Below, piece after piece: positions 56,699 to 64,000 of a stretch of 64,000 nt of DNA; position 1 is the stretch's first letter, and every line of letters starts with the position of its first letter. This DNA is from Arthrobacter sp. EM1 (GTDB taxonomy: Bacteria; Actinomycetota; Actinomycetes; Actinomycetales; Micrococcaceae). A model generated the notes under the pieces. That model worked only from the letters and a program-made list of their open reading frames with translations. It was not told the DNA's origin and ran no database searches. The translations under genes were made by a program, and so were the position numbers. The stretch covers positions 930,001 to 994,000 of the forward strand of contig NZ_CP124836.1 in the NCBI RefSeq assembly GCF_029964055.1, given 5' to 3'.

Positions 56699-57655
56699 AT
56701 GGATGAAGACTTGGCCGTGGCCGCTGACCGTAAACCCTCCGGGGACAGTGCAGCCCTGGGCGGGCTGAAGTTTTCCAAAGGCCACGGGACGGGCAACGAC
56801 TTTGTCCTGCTCGCAGACCCCCACGGCACCCTGGCGGTCACCCCGGAGCAGGTTGTCGCACTGTGTGACCGTCATCTGGGAATCGGCGGGGACGGACTGA
56901 TTCGCGCCGTCCCGTCCCGGCTGCTCGCCGAGGGCCGCGAACTGTTGACGCAAAACCCCCAGGCCGAGTGGTTTATGGACTACCGCAACGGCGACGGCTC
57001 ACTGTCGGAGATGTGCGGCAACGGTGTCCGCGTCTTTGTCCACTTCCTGGTCAGTGAAGGCCTGATTGAGCTTCCGGCCGGCGAAGCAACGACCATCGGC
57101 ACCCGGGGCGGCGCCAAGACAGTCGTTCGCACCGCGTCCGGCTACGCGGTGGACATGGGCCCCTGGGAATTCATTTTCCCGGGTGAGGCCACCGCCCGGT
57201 CCATGGATTCGCTGGTCAGCGCCGCAGGGTTGGAAGTGGCACGGCCGGCGCTCTCCGTCAGCATGGGCAACCCGCATACCGTTGTGGCGTTGGCAGAAGC
57301 CGCTGAACTGGATGGCACGCAGCTCTTTACCGCACCCCACGTTGACCCTGCACCGCCGCACGGCACCAACGTCGAATTCGTGGTTCCCGCCGAGCCGCTG
57401 GTCCACGAGGGCGTCGGTACCATCACGATGCGCGTATATGAGCGCGGAGTCGGGGAAACCCAGTCGTGCGGCACCGGCGCCTGCGCCGCGGCCGTCGCGA
57501 TCCGCCACTGGGCCGGCCAGGGCGCCCCGGACGCCTGGAACGTCCACGTCCCCGGTGGTGTGGTCGGCGTGAAGTTCTTCCTCGGCGCGGAGGGGCACGA
57601 GCATGTCGAACTCAGCGGCCCCGCCGTGATCGTCGCTAGTGGGACGCTTTCCTGA
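56699..57655 (+). CDS. dapF: Diaminopimelate epimerase
   Basis: A 318-residue cofactor-independent racemase converting LL- to meso-diaminopimelate for cell wall and lysine. Both active-site Cys are present: MCGNGVRVFVHF and SCGTGACAAAVA. KGHGTGNDFVLL and MGNPHTVVAL are conserved. The ATG gives an N-terminal tail of about 20 residues. Its 3' end overlaps the convergent methyltransferase by 20 bp. Confidence 0.96.
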   Translation: MDEDLAVAADRKPSGDSAALGGLKFSKGHGTGNDFVLLADPHGTLAVTPEQVVALCDRHLGIGGDGLIRAVPSRLLAEGRELLTQNPQAEWFMDYRNGDGSLSEMCGNGVRVFVHFLVSEGLIELPAGEATTIGTRGGAKTVVRTASGYAVDMGPWEFIFPGEATARSMDSLVSAAGLEVARPALSVSMGNPHTVVALAEAAELDGTQLFTAPHVDPAPPHGTNVEFVVPAEPLVHEGVGTITMRVYERGVGETQSCGTGACAAAVAIRHWAGQGAPDAWNVHVPGGVVGVKFFLGAEGHEHVELSGPAVIVASGTLS

Positions 57656-58250
57656 CCCGAAGGATTCGAAACGACTTCGACGTGCTCTCCCGGGTCACGG
57701 TGAAGCCGCTGTCCAGCTCCGCTGCGAGCCAGCGCTGAAGGGAATCGGCACCGAGGTTCTTTTGCACTACCAGCCAAGCTGAGCCGCCCGGAACCAACCG
57801 CGGCAGCCACCGGAGCAGGAGTGCGTGCAGCTCGTCCTTGCCGATCCGGATCGGCGGGTTGGACCAGATGGTGTCAAAGCGAAGTTCAGGGTCGACGGCG
57901 TCGGGCGTGCTGGCCGTGACATTCTTCAGTCCCAGCAGCGCCGCGTTTTCGTTGCTCAGGGTCACACAGCGTTCGTTGACGTCGACGGCGTAGACGTGTG
58001 AGTGGGGTGCCCGCAGGGCCATGGTCAGCGCGATCGCGCCCCAGCCGCAACCGATGTCCAGCAATGTCCCCTGCGGCGCCGGCGCCGGGGCCTCGGCCAG
58101 CAGCACGGCAGTGCCTTTGTCGACACCGTCCGGGCTGAAGATGCCCGAGGACGTCTGCAATTGCCGGGTTGCCCCGGCCAGTTCCACTGTGAGTGGCTTG
58201 CGGGTGAACGGCCCGGCCGGCTGGGCGGTGAAATAGTGTACAGACTCCAT
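57636..58250 (-). CDS. Class I SAM methyltransferase, RsmC/MTS type
   Basis: A 204-residue methyltransferase. The SAM motif is LLDIGCGWGAIALTMA, the second acidic strand VYAVDVNER, and the catalytic SNPPIR (NPP-Y type) marks guanine- or amino-N-methylating small domain (MTS) enzymes such as RsmC and RlmG. The ATG at 58250 (MESVHYFTAQ) follows GGCAGG; a TTG 138 bp upstream is unlikely. The target is probably rRNA, by family. Confidence 0.87.
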   Translation of the reverse strand: MESVHYFTAQPAGPFTRKPLTVELAGATRQLQTSSGIFSPDGVDKGTAVLLAEAPAPAPQGTLLDIGCGWGAIALTMALRAPHSHVYAVDVNERCVTLSNENAALLGLKNVTASTPDAVDPELRFDTIWSNPPIRIGKDELHALLLRWLPRLVPGGSAWLVVQKNLGADSLQRWLAAELDSGFTVTRESTSKSFRILRVRKASH

Positions 58251-58794
58251 AACCTGCCAGATTAGTTGCCTGCCTGCGCGGATGGGAAACCGGCAGGAGC
58301 CAGGTGCGCCGCCGGGCGGAGGCCAGTGCGTCCGGTCCGGGGGAACTTCGCCGTCTGCTAGGCTTAAAAGCATGTTCTTGAACTTCAAGTAGCCGGCGCG
58401 GGTTAAAAGGCGCGGGTTAGAGGCCCGGGTTAAAGGCTCGGATTAAATGGCCCGGGTTAAATCCCGTCCCCGCAGCGACGCAGGTAGTCACCTTCCGCTC
58501 AGCGCGCCACCCACGATGCTCCCGACATGGACCCACCGCTGGCGCCCGTCCCACTTGGAGATTGGCAGTGCTTATTGCGGCGCGGCCTGCGAAGCTTCTC
58601 TTCCTTCTCAAGGCGCCAACCGTGCCTGTTCCCTTTCCCGCCGCTCCGATGAGGAGCCCTTTATGCCCGATGCGCCGTTGCCTCAGGCAACCCAGGAGTC
58701 CCGTTTGACCAATAGTCGTCAGCCCAGCGCGAATACCGCCCCACGCAGCACCGATCGGCACTATTCTGAAACTGCCAAACCTCTAAAGGAGACC
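58251..58794. other. 544-bp region before hflX, with repeat array
   Basis: The region between the divergent methyltransferase and HflX genes. Apart from the array at 58395-58462 it has no convincing gene; an open frame in phase with hflX runs through it, with possible starts such as ATG at 58663 (MPDAPLPQ), but without conserved sequence. It probably holds promoters for both genes and an hflX leader. Confidence 0.4.
58395..58462. repeat. Five imperfect 13-14-bp tandem repeats
   Basis: Units GGCGCGGGTTAAAA, GGCGCGGGTTAGA, GGCCCGGGTTAAA, GGCTCGGATTAAAT and GGCCCGGGTTAAAT follow one another. The regular GC-then-TTAAA pattern, about 1.3 helical turns per unit, could be a protein-binding array, but no regulator is known for it. 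Confidence 0.75.
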
Positions 58795-60363
58795 ATGACC
58801 AGTCAGCCCAACACCGGACCCGATTCAGCAGCCCAGGACATGAGTCCTGCGGAAATCCAGGCTGTCATCGACCGGATCCTCGCCAAGGACACCCCTGCCC
58901 GGGAGCCAGCCCAGACTGCCGGTGCGCCCGCCTCGGTGCTCGGCAAGGCGCAGGCGATTTCCCGGCGGGGCGAAGAGCACAGCAGCTACGACGGCGACCA
59001 ACAGGACCTCGAGGAACGGCACGCACTGCGCCGGACCGCCGGGCTTTCCACCGAGCTTGAAGACGTCACCGAAGTCGAATACCGCCAACTTCGACTTGAG
59101 CGCGTCGTCCTGGCCGGGCTCTGGACAGAAGGGACCCTCGCGGATGCCGAGAATTCGCTCCGCGAACTCGCCGCACTGGCCGAGACCGCGGGTTCGGAGG
59201 TCCTCGACGGGATCGTCCAGCGCCGCGCCAAACCCGATCCCGGTACCTTTCTCGGCTCCGGTAAGGCCCAGGAGCTCAAGGACATTGTGATGTCCACCGG
59301 CGCGGATACCGTCGTCGTCGACGCCGAACTGGCACCCTCGCAGCGCCGCAGCCTGGAGGACATCGTCAAGGTCAAGGTCATCGACCGGACGGCCCTGATC
59401 CTGGACATCTTTGCCCAGCATGCCAAGAGCCGCGAGGGTAAAGCCCAGGTGGAACTCGCGCAGCTCGAATACCTGCTTCCACGGCTGCGCGGCTGGGGCG
59501 ACTCGATGTCACGCCAGGCCGGTGGCCAGGTAGGCGGCGCCGGCGCCGGCATGGGTTCGCGTGGTCCCGGTGAAACCAAGATTGAACTGGACCGCCGCCG
59601 GATCCGCACCCGGATGGCCAAGCTGCGCCGTGAAATCGCAGCAATGAAGCCGGCGCGGGAAACCAAACGGGCCAACCGCCGTCGCAATTCCGTGCCGTCG
59701 GTAGCGATCGCCGGGTACACCAATGCCGGCAAGTCCTCGTTGCTGAACCGCCTGACCGACGCCGGAGTCCTGGTGGAGAACGCCCTGTTCGCCACGCTGG
59801 ATCCGACGGTGCGCAAAGCCGAAACCTCGGACGGCCTGGGCTACACGCTGGCAGATACCGTCGGCTTCGTCCGTTCGCTGCCCACCCAGCTCGTGGAGGC
59901 ATTCCGCTCCACCCTGGAGGAAGTCGCGGACGCGGATCTGATCCTGCATATCGTGGATGTCTCGCACCCGGATCCGGAAGGCCAGATCGCGGCCGTCCGG
60001 GCCGTCTTCAGCGAAGTCGATGCCCGCAAGGTGCCGGAAATCATCGTCCTGAACAAGGCCGACGCCGCCGACCCCTTTGTGATCGAACGGCTTAAGCAGC
60101 GCGAACCTCGCCACATTGTGGTGTCGGCACGCACCGGGGAGGGTATCCCGGAACTTCTCAAAGCCATCAGCGAAGGCATCCCGCGGCCCAGCGTGAAGCT
60201 GGAACTCATGATTCCCTACAACCGCGGGGACCTGCTCAGCAAGCTGCACGAGACCGACGCCGAAATCCTTAGCCTGGACCACGAGGAAGCAGGCACCCGT
60301 GCCGTGGTGATGGTGCGTGAAGGCTTCGCCGCTGAACTGGATTCGTTCATCAGCAATGACTGA
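58795..60363 (+). CDS. hflX: GTPase HflX
   Basis: A 522-residue ribosome-associated GTPase that splits stalled ribosomes after stress. The N-terminal domain has LSTELEDVTEVEYRQLRLERVVL and PDPGTFLGSGKAQEL; a glycine-rich loop, RQAGGQVGGAGAGMGSRGPGETKIE, links to the G domain with GYTNAGKSSLLN (G1), DTVGFVRSLP (G3) and NKAD (G4). The ATG at 58795 follows AAAGGAGACC. Its end overlaps the dinG start by eight bases. Confidence 0.95.
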   Translation: MTSQPNTGPDSAAQDMSPAEIQAVIDRILAKDTPAREPAQTAGAPASVLGKAQAISRRGEEHSSYDGDQQDLEERHALRRTAGLSTELEDVTEVEYRQLRLERVVLAGLWTEGTLADAENSLRELAALAETAGSEVLDGIVQRRAKPDPGTFLGSGKAQELKDIVMSTGADTVVVDAELAPSQRRSLEDIVKVKVIDRTALILDIFAQHAKSREGKAQVELAQLEYLLPRLRGWGDSMSRQAGGQVGGAGAGMGSRGPGETKIELDRRRIRTRMAKLRREIAAMKPARETKRANRRRNSVPSVAIAGYTNAGKSSLLNRLTDAGVLVENALFATLDPTVRKAETSDGLGYTLADTVGFVRSLPTQLVEAFRSTLEEVADADLILHIVDVSHPDPEGQIAAVRAVFSEVDARKVPEIIVLNKADAADPFVIERLKQREPRHIVVSARTGEGIPELLKAISEGIPRPSVKLELMIPYNRGDLLSKLHETDAEILSLDHEEAGTRAVVMVREGFAAELDSFISND

Positions 60364-62542
60364 GGCAGCGGTGACCGGGGCGGAAGCCGACACGGACCAC
60401 CCGGCGGGAACCGCCCGGGCAGCGGAGGACGCGGCCACGGCGGTCCCGGCGGCGGTGGACCCTGCCGGGACTGAACCGGACGCAAAGCCGCCGGCTCGAA
60501 CAGGTGCCCGGGCCGGTGCGGAATTCGTCGTCGAACTGCTCGACCGCGCCGTGGCGGGAATGGGCGGCCAGAGCCGGGACGGCCAGCACGAGATGGCCCG
60601 GCAGGTGGCGCACGCGATTGACAGCGGCGACCACCTGCTGGTCCAGGCCGGCACGGGCACCGGCAAATCCCTCGCGTACCTGATCCCGCTGATCGCCCAC
60701 TCGCTGGTCAGCGACAAGCCCACACTGGTCTCCACCGCCACCCTCGCCCTGCAGACCCAGATCGTTGGCAGGGACCTGCCCCGGCTGCTGAAGACCATCA
60801 CCCCGGCGCTGGACCGGCCGGTCAAAATTGCCCTCGTCAAGGGACGGTCCAACTACGTGTGCCGGCATAAGCTCGACGGCGGCTTCCCTTCGGAAGAGCC
60901 GTCCGAAGGCCAGCTCTTCTCGCTCGGGGAGGATACCTCCGTGCCGCATTTTGCCGCCGCGATGGGCGGCCCGTCCTCCCAGCTCGGCAAGGAGGTCGTC
61001 CGGCTCCGCGACTGGGCCGAGGACACCTCGACGGGAGACCGGGATGAGCTTTTGCCAGGGGTCACCGACCGTGCGTGGCGGCAGGTCTCAGTTACCTCGA
61101 TGGAGTGCCTTGGCGCGCAAAAATGCCCGCTGGCGGCAGAGTGCTTCAGCGAACTCGCCCGCCAGAACGCCGCGGACGCCGACGTTGTTGTCACCAACCA
61201 CGCCATGCTGGCGGTCAGCGCCTTCGAGGGCCTCGCAGTGCTGCCGGAATACGATGTTGTGGTGGTCGATGAGGCCCATGAACTCCAGGACCGCGTGACC
61301 GGCGCGGTCTCCGGCCAGCTCTCCGTCGCGATGGTGCACGCCGCCGCGTCCGGGGCCCGGAAGCACACCGGCATTACGGTGGACGCGCTGAACAACGCCG
61401 CCGCCAACCTGGAACTTGCCATTGAGGGCGTCCCCGGCGGGCTGATGCCGAACGGGTTAAACAGTGAACAGCTGGACTGTGTCGACCAGTTGCGGGACGC
61501 GTGCCGCGCGGCCCTCTCGGATTCCAAGGGGGACAGCGCCAACACGGCCGACGGCGGCCGCCAGCTGGCGCGCTCGCGCCTGATGGTGATCCTGGAGCTA
61601 TGCGAACGGCTGCTGGCGGCGCGGGAAAACCGTGAAGTGGTCTGGTTTTCCCGCAACAGCACCTTTGACCCGCAGCAGGGCTACTCCCAGCCCGACGAGT
61701 CCGCGCCCGCCCTGGTCAACATCGCTCCGCTCAGTGTCGCCGGCCGGCTCCGTGAGGGCCTCTTCGCGGACCACACTGTAATTCTGACCTCCGCGACCCT
61801 GGCGATCGGCTCCGCGTTCGAACCCGCCGCCGGCGGCTTGGGCCTGGTCGGCCCCGGGGCCCCCAGCTGGACCGGCGTCGACGTCGGTTCACCCTTCGAA
61901 TACCCCAAACAAGGCATTCTCTACGTCGCCAAGCACCTGCCCAAGCCCGGCCGCGGCACGTCCCCGGAAGCCCTCGACGAACTCGAGAAGCTCATCCGCG
62001 CCTCCGGCGGCGGGGCGCTGTGCCTGTTTTCGTCCCGCCGCGCCGCCGAGGACGCAGCCGAGGCGATGCGGCCGCGGCTGGACGTCAGCATCCTATGCCA
62101 GGGCGACTCGACCATGACCGCGCTTGTAAAACAGTTCGCCGATGAACCGGACACCTGCCTCTTTGGCACCATGTCCCTGTGGCAGGGCGTTGACGTGCCC
62201 GGCGCCTCCTGCCGCCTCGTGGTGATCGACCGGATTCCGTTTCCGCGTCCCGATGACCCGCTGATGACTGCCCGGTCCCGCGCCGTGGCACAGGCCGGAG
62301 GCAACGGCTTTATGAGCGTTTCCGCGACCCACGCCGCCATCCGCCTGGCCCAGGGCGCAGGCCGGCTGATCCGGACCACCACGGACAGGGGAGTGGTGGC
62401 TGTGCTGGATTCACGGCTGTCCACCGAACGCTATGGCGGATTCCTCCGGGCGGCGTTGCCGCCATTTTGGCCCACCAACGATCCCGTGGTCGCCATGGCT
62501 GCCCTGGAACGGCTTGGGAAGGAATCCGGGCAGCCCAACTAG
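60356..62542 (+). CDS. dinG: DinG/XPD-family ATP-dependent DNA helicase
   Basis: A 728-residue superfamily 2 helicase. Walker A is VQAGTGTGKSLAYL, the DEAH box VVVVDEAHEL, and late motifs are FGTMSLWQGVDVPG and RLAQGAGRLIRT. Four Cys (NYVC and MECLGAQKCPLAAEC) are placed to bind the [4Fe-4S] cluster of DinG/XPD. An acidic/Ala-rich tail of about 60 residues precedes the domain. It is coupled to hflX and adjacent to lexA; DinG acts on R-loops and repair intermediates. Confidence 0.92.
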   Translation: MTEAAVTGAEADTDHPAGTARAAEDAATAVPAAVDPAGTEPDAKPPARTGARAGAEFVVELLDRAVAGMGGQSRDGQHEMARQVAHAIDSGDHLLVQAGTGTGKSLAYLIPLIAHSLVSDKPTLVSTATLALQTQIVGRDLPRLLKTITPALDRPVKIALVKGRSNYVCRHKLDGGFPSEEPSEGQLFSLGEDTSVPHFAAAMGGPSSQLGKEVVRLRDWAEDTSTGDRDELLPGVTDRAWRQVSVTSMECLGAQKCPLAAECFSELARQNAADADVVVTNHAMLAVSAFEGLAVLPEYDVVVVDEAHELQDRVTGAVSGQLSVAMVHAAASGARKHTGITVDALNNAAANLELAIEGVPGGLMPNGLNSEQLDCVDQLRDACRAALSDSKGDSANTADGGRQLARSRLMVILELCERLLAARENREVVWFSRNSTFDPQQGYSQPDESAPALVNIAPLSVAGRLREGLFADHTVILTSATLAIGSAFEPAAGGLGLVGPGAPSWTGVDVGSPFEYPKQGILYVAKHLPKPGRGTSPEALDELEKLIRASGGGALCLFSSRRAAEDAAEAMRPRLDVSILCQGDSTMTALVKQFADEPDTCLFGTMSLWQGVDVPGASCRLVVIDRIPFPRPDDPLMTARSRAVAQAGGNGFMSVSATHAAIRLAQGAGRLIRTTTDRGVVAVLDSRLSTERYGGFLRAALPPFWPTNDPVVAMAALERLGKESGQPN

Positions 62543-62652
62543 CGGCCGCTGACGGGACGGTTTGCAGTGTTTTGGTGCTCCCACCCGGTTCCTTGAACCG
62601 GGCCAGGGCTGCAGCACCGGGCCCTCGGCATTCCCTCCGCCGGCTCTCCATC

Positions 62653-62719
62653 AGGGGCCAGGGAAACTCAGGGGGCAGCGAACCTAAGGGGCAGGGAACA
62701 TAAGGGGGCGGGGAACCGG
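62653..62719. repeat. Four imperfect 16-17-bp tandem repeats
   Basis: Units starting AGGGG(G)C then (A/C)GGGAA-type text begin at 62653, 62670, 62687 and 62703. They lie in the 260-bp gap between the convergent dinG and lexA genes, where no gene or clear terminator is seen. Confidence 0.65.
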
Positions 62720-62803
62720 GCCGAACGTGCCGGGGGTCATAAGGCCGCGGCCGGGCTACCGGCGCGCCGGGTCGTGGCCGGATCAAGCCGGCACCAACGC
62801 GGG

Positions 62804-63559
62804 CTACAGCGAGCGCAGTACCGAGACGACTTTGCCCATAATGACGGCGTGGTCGCCGAGTATGGGCTCGTACTGCGTGTTCTGCGGCAGCAGCCAGGTG
62901 TGGCCGTCGCGCTGCCGGAAGGTCTTAACGGTGGCCTCGTCGTCCAGCAGCGCGGCCACGATATCTCCGTTGACGGCGTCGCCCTGCTGGCGCACCACCA
63001 CCCAGTCGCCGTCGCAGATGGCTGCATCGATCATGGAATCCCCGGCGACCTTGAGCATAAACAGCTCGCCGTGGCCCACCAGCTGGCGGGGCAACGGCAT
63101 CACGTCCTCAACGACCTGATCGGCCAGGATCGGACCGCCGGCCGCGATCCGGCCCACCAGCGGCACCATGGCGGTGTCGGTGGCACTGCTCAACTCGGAC
63201 ACGGACAGCCCGCCCACGGTCCGCAGCCCGCCGGCCTTGGCGGCTGGGATCTTTGTGCTTCCCTCATCGAGGGTCAGCGGCATCAGCACTTCCATGGCAC
63301 GCGGGCGCTTCGGGTCGCGCCGCAGGTAACCCAGCTTTTCCAGTTGTGCGAGCTGGTGGGTGACGCTGGAGAGGCTGGCCAGTCCTACCGTGTCGCCGAT
63401 CTCGCGCATGGACGGCGGGTAGCCGTTGTCCGTCACGGAGCGCTGGATAGTTTCCAGAATCTTCTTTTGCCGAACGGTAAGGCTCTTCGGTGGCCGGGCA
63501 GCCTGCGGGCCCCGCTGGGTGGCCCTGCCGCCAGTGGCTTGTGCTGCCATGTTCGCCAA
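62804..63559 (-). CDS. lexA: LexA SOS repressor
   Basis: A 251-residue repressor of the DNA-damage regulon. The winged helix is [39 protein letters not shown]; the self-cleavage site is the Ala-Gly in [12 protein letters not shown]. The catalytic Ser is in [12 protein letters not shown], and the general-base Lys is in [12 protein letters not shown] at 63559 or 63550 (MAAQATGG) are both possible. Two SOS boxes upstream indicate autoregulation. Confidence 0.97.
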   Translation of the reverse strand: MANMAAQATGGRATQRGPQAARPPKSLTVRQKKILETIQRSVTDNGYPPSMREIGDTVGLASLSSVTHQLAQLEKLGYLRRDPKRPRAMEVLMPLTLDEGSTKIPAAKAGGLRTVGGLSVSELSSATDTAMVPLVGRIAAGGPILADQVVEDVMPLPRQLVGHGELFMLKVAGDSMIDAAICDGDWVVVRQQGDAVNGDIVAALLDDEATVKTFRQRDGHTWLLPQNTQYEPILGDHAVIMGKVVSVLRSL

Positions 63560-63691
63560 CGCCTTTCCGTTCCGCCCGGCTGCCGTGGCTGCGGCCGCCG
63601 GGAACTTCCGGCCTGAAATGTCAGACCCTGCTGATCAACTGCAGAAGTGGTTGTTCTTTGAGTCAAACCTAGGCCAGCCACACCGCTTTTT

Positions 63692-63705
63692 CAAACATTT
63701 GTTCT
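63692..63705. promoter_or_regulatory. SOS box proximal to lexA
   Basis: CAAACATTTGTTCT matches CGAACA-N2-TGTTCG at 10 of 12 fixed positions, 132 bp before the lexA start. Placement fits autorepression. Confidence 0.65.
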
Positions 63706-63758
63706 AGCGAGTCTCGACAATGTTCGTTAATAAGTGCTAAAACAGAACTAACAAGATT

Positions 63759-63772
63759 CGAACATGTGTTCT
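63759..63772. promoter_or_regulatory. SOS box distal to lexA, facing the divergent gene
   Basis: CGAACATGTGTTCT matches the LexA pattern at 11 of 12 fixed positions. Lying about 120 bp before the rightward gene at 63893, it may control that gene as well as lexA. A further half-site TGTTCG is seen at 63815-63820. Confidence 0.8.
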
Positions 63773-63892
63773 ATTACTTAGTTGCCCGTGCAGGGCATGG
63801 CGTTCGGTTGTTTGTTCGAAAGTTAGGCCGGTTGGCGGCACGTATGTGGAGTGCGCCGGGCGGCACAGTATGGTCCAGGAAGGGCTCAGTTC

Positions 63893-64000
63893 ATGTCAGC
63901 ATCAAGCGCGTTTCACGACACTTTCGGCCGCGACGCATTCGGCAACTACGGCCGGCACGACGCCGGCGCACCCGGCGGCGGGTCCGCCCCTGCCGTGCAG
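63893..64000 (+). CDS. Start of gene divergent from lexA, possible SOS division inhibitor
   Basis: Only 36 residues are in the window, starting MSASSAFHDTFGRDAFGN and Gly/Ala-rich after that. The ATG follows AGGAAGG by about ten bases. By position, divergent from lexA with SOS boxes between, it corresponds to the LysM-type division suppressors (DivS of Corynebacterium, Rv2719c of Mycobacterium, YneA of Bacillus). No LysM or membrane segment is visible in the fragment, so this is inference from context only. Confidence 0.5.
   Translation, partial: MSASSAFHDTFGRDAFGNYGRHDAGAPGGGSAPAVQ

Noticed and set aside
63807..63820. Third LexA box in the lexA upstream region
   Set aside because: Only one half-site (TGTTCG) matches; the other half has no match, so it is not listed as a box.

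Overview
The window is high-GC DNA with the gene set and order of an Actinomycetota chromosome, most like Arthrobacter or Pseudarthrobacter (Micrococcaceae). The pointers are the rimP-nusA-ylxR-infB block, a short NusA without C-terminal repeats, dapB/dapA/RNase J/ftsK in line, pgsA-cinA-ClgR-type regulator, DUF3046 before recA, recX-miaB-miaA-dapF, hflX-dinG-lexA, CGAAC-type SOS boxes and DUF222/HNH genes. This assignment is by pattern recognition; no search was run. I saw no tRNA, rRNA, CRISPR array, prophage or insertion sequence.

Layout. 1-2.4 kb: minus-strand kinase (cut by the window edge), VIT-family transporter and DUF4439 ferritin-like protein. 2.5-12.7 kb: translation/transcription block (rimP, nusA, ylxR, infB, rbfA, truB) with a TrxC-type thioredoxin, an aminotransferase and small membrane proteins. 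12.7-18 kb: a looser region with a NUDIX hydrolase, a DUF222/HNH protein, a GNAT-P-loop fusion, a decayed membrane gene, a DUF937-like protein and several tandem repeat arrays. 18-26 kb: ribF, kynA-kynU (tryptophan to anthranilate), rpsO, pnp and an M16 peptidase. 26-34.5 kb: one overlapping operon for a branched-chain-type ABC importer, a CoA ligase, a TetR regulator and an alpha/beta hydrolase, read here as uptake and CoA activation of an unknown carboxylic acid. Its livG is broken by a 5-bp duplication. 34.5-40.6 kb: molybdenum cofactor genes (moaD, moaA, moeA, moaC, moaB, moaE) around a membrane-anchored sulfite-oxidase-type enzyme. 40.6-50.7 kb: dapB, dapA, rnj, ftsK, pgsA, cinA and an acyltransferase-like membrane protein. 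50.7-64 kb: ClgR-like and MarR regulators, recA-recX-miaB-miaA-dapF, hflX, dinG, lexA and the start of a gene divergent from lexA.

Two themes recur. First, SOS control: boxes of the CGAAC-N4-GTTCG type lie before recA, before a small DUF222-like gene at 43.25 kb and twice in the lexA divergent region, so the window holds the regulator, the sensor and at least two candidate targets. Second, many short tandem arrays with unrelated units (12, 13-14, 17, 26 and 39 bp, plus hexanucleotides) sit between or inside genes, along with a 169-bp inverted-repeat unit after infB.

The least explained structure is between ylxR and infB. Four tiny reading frames overlap one another by ATGA, the first starting on the ylxR stop, followed by a hairpin directly before the infB ribosome-binding site. 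It looks like a translational-coupling or attenuation leader for initiation factor 2.
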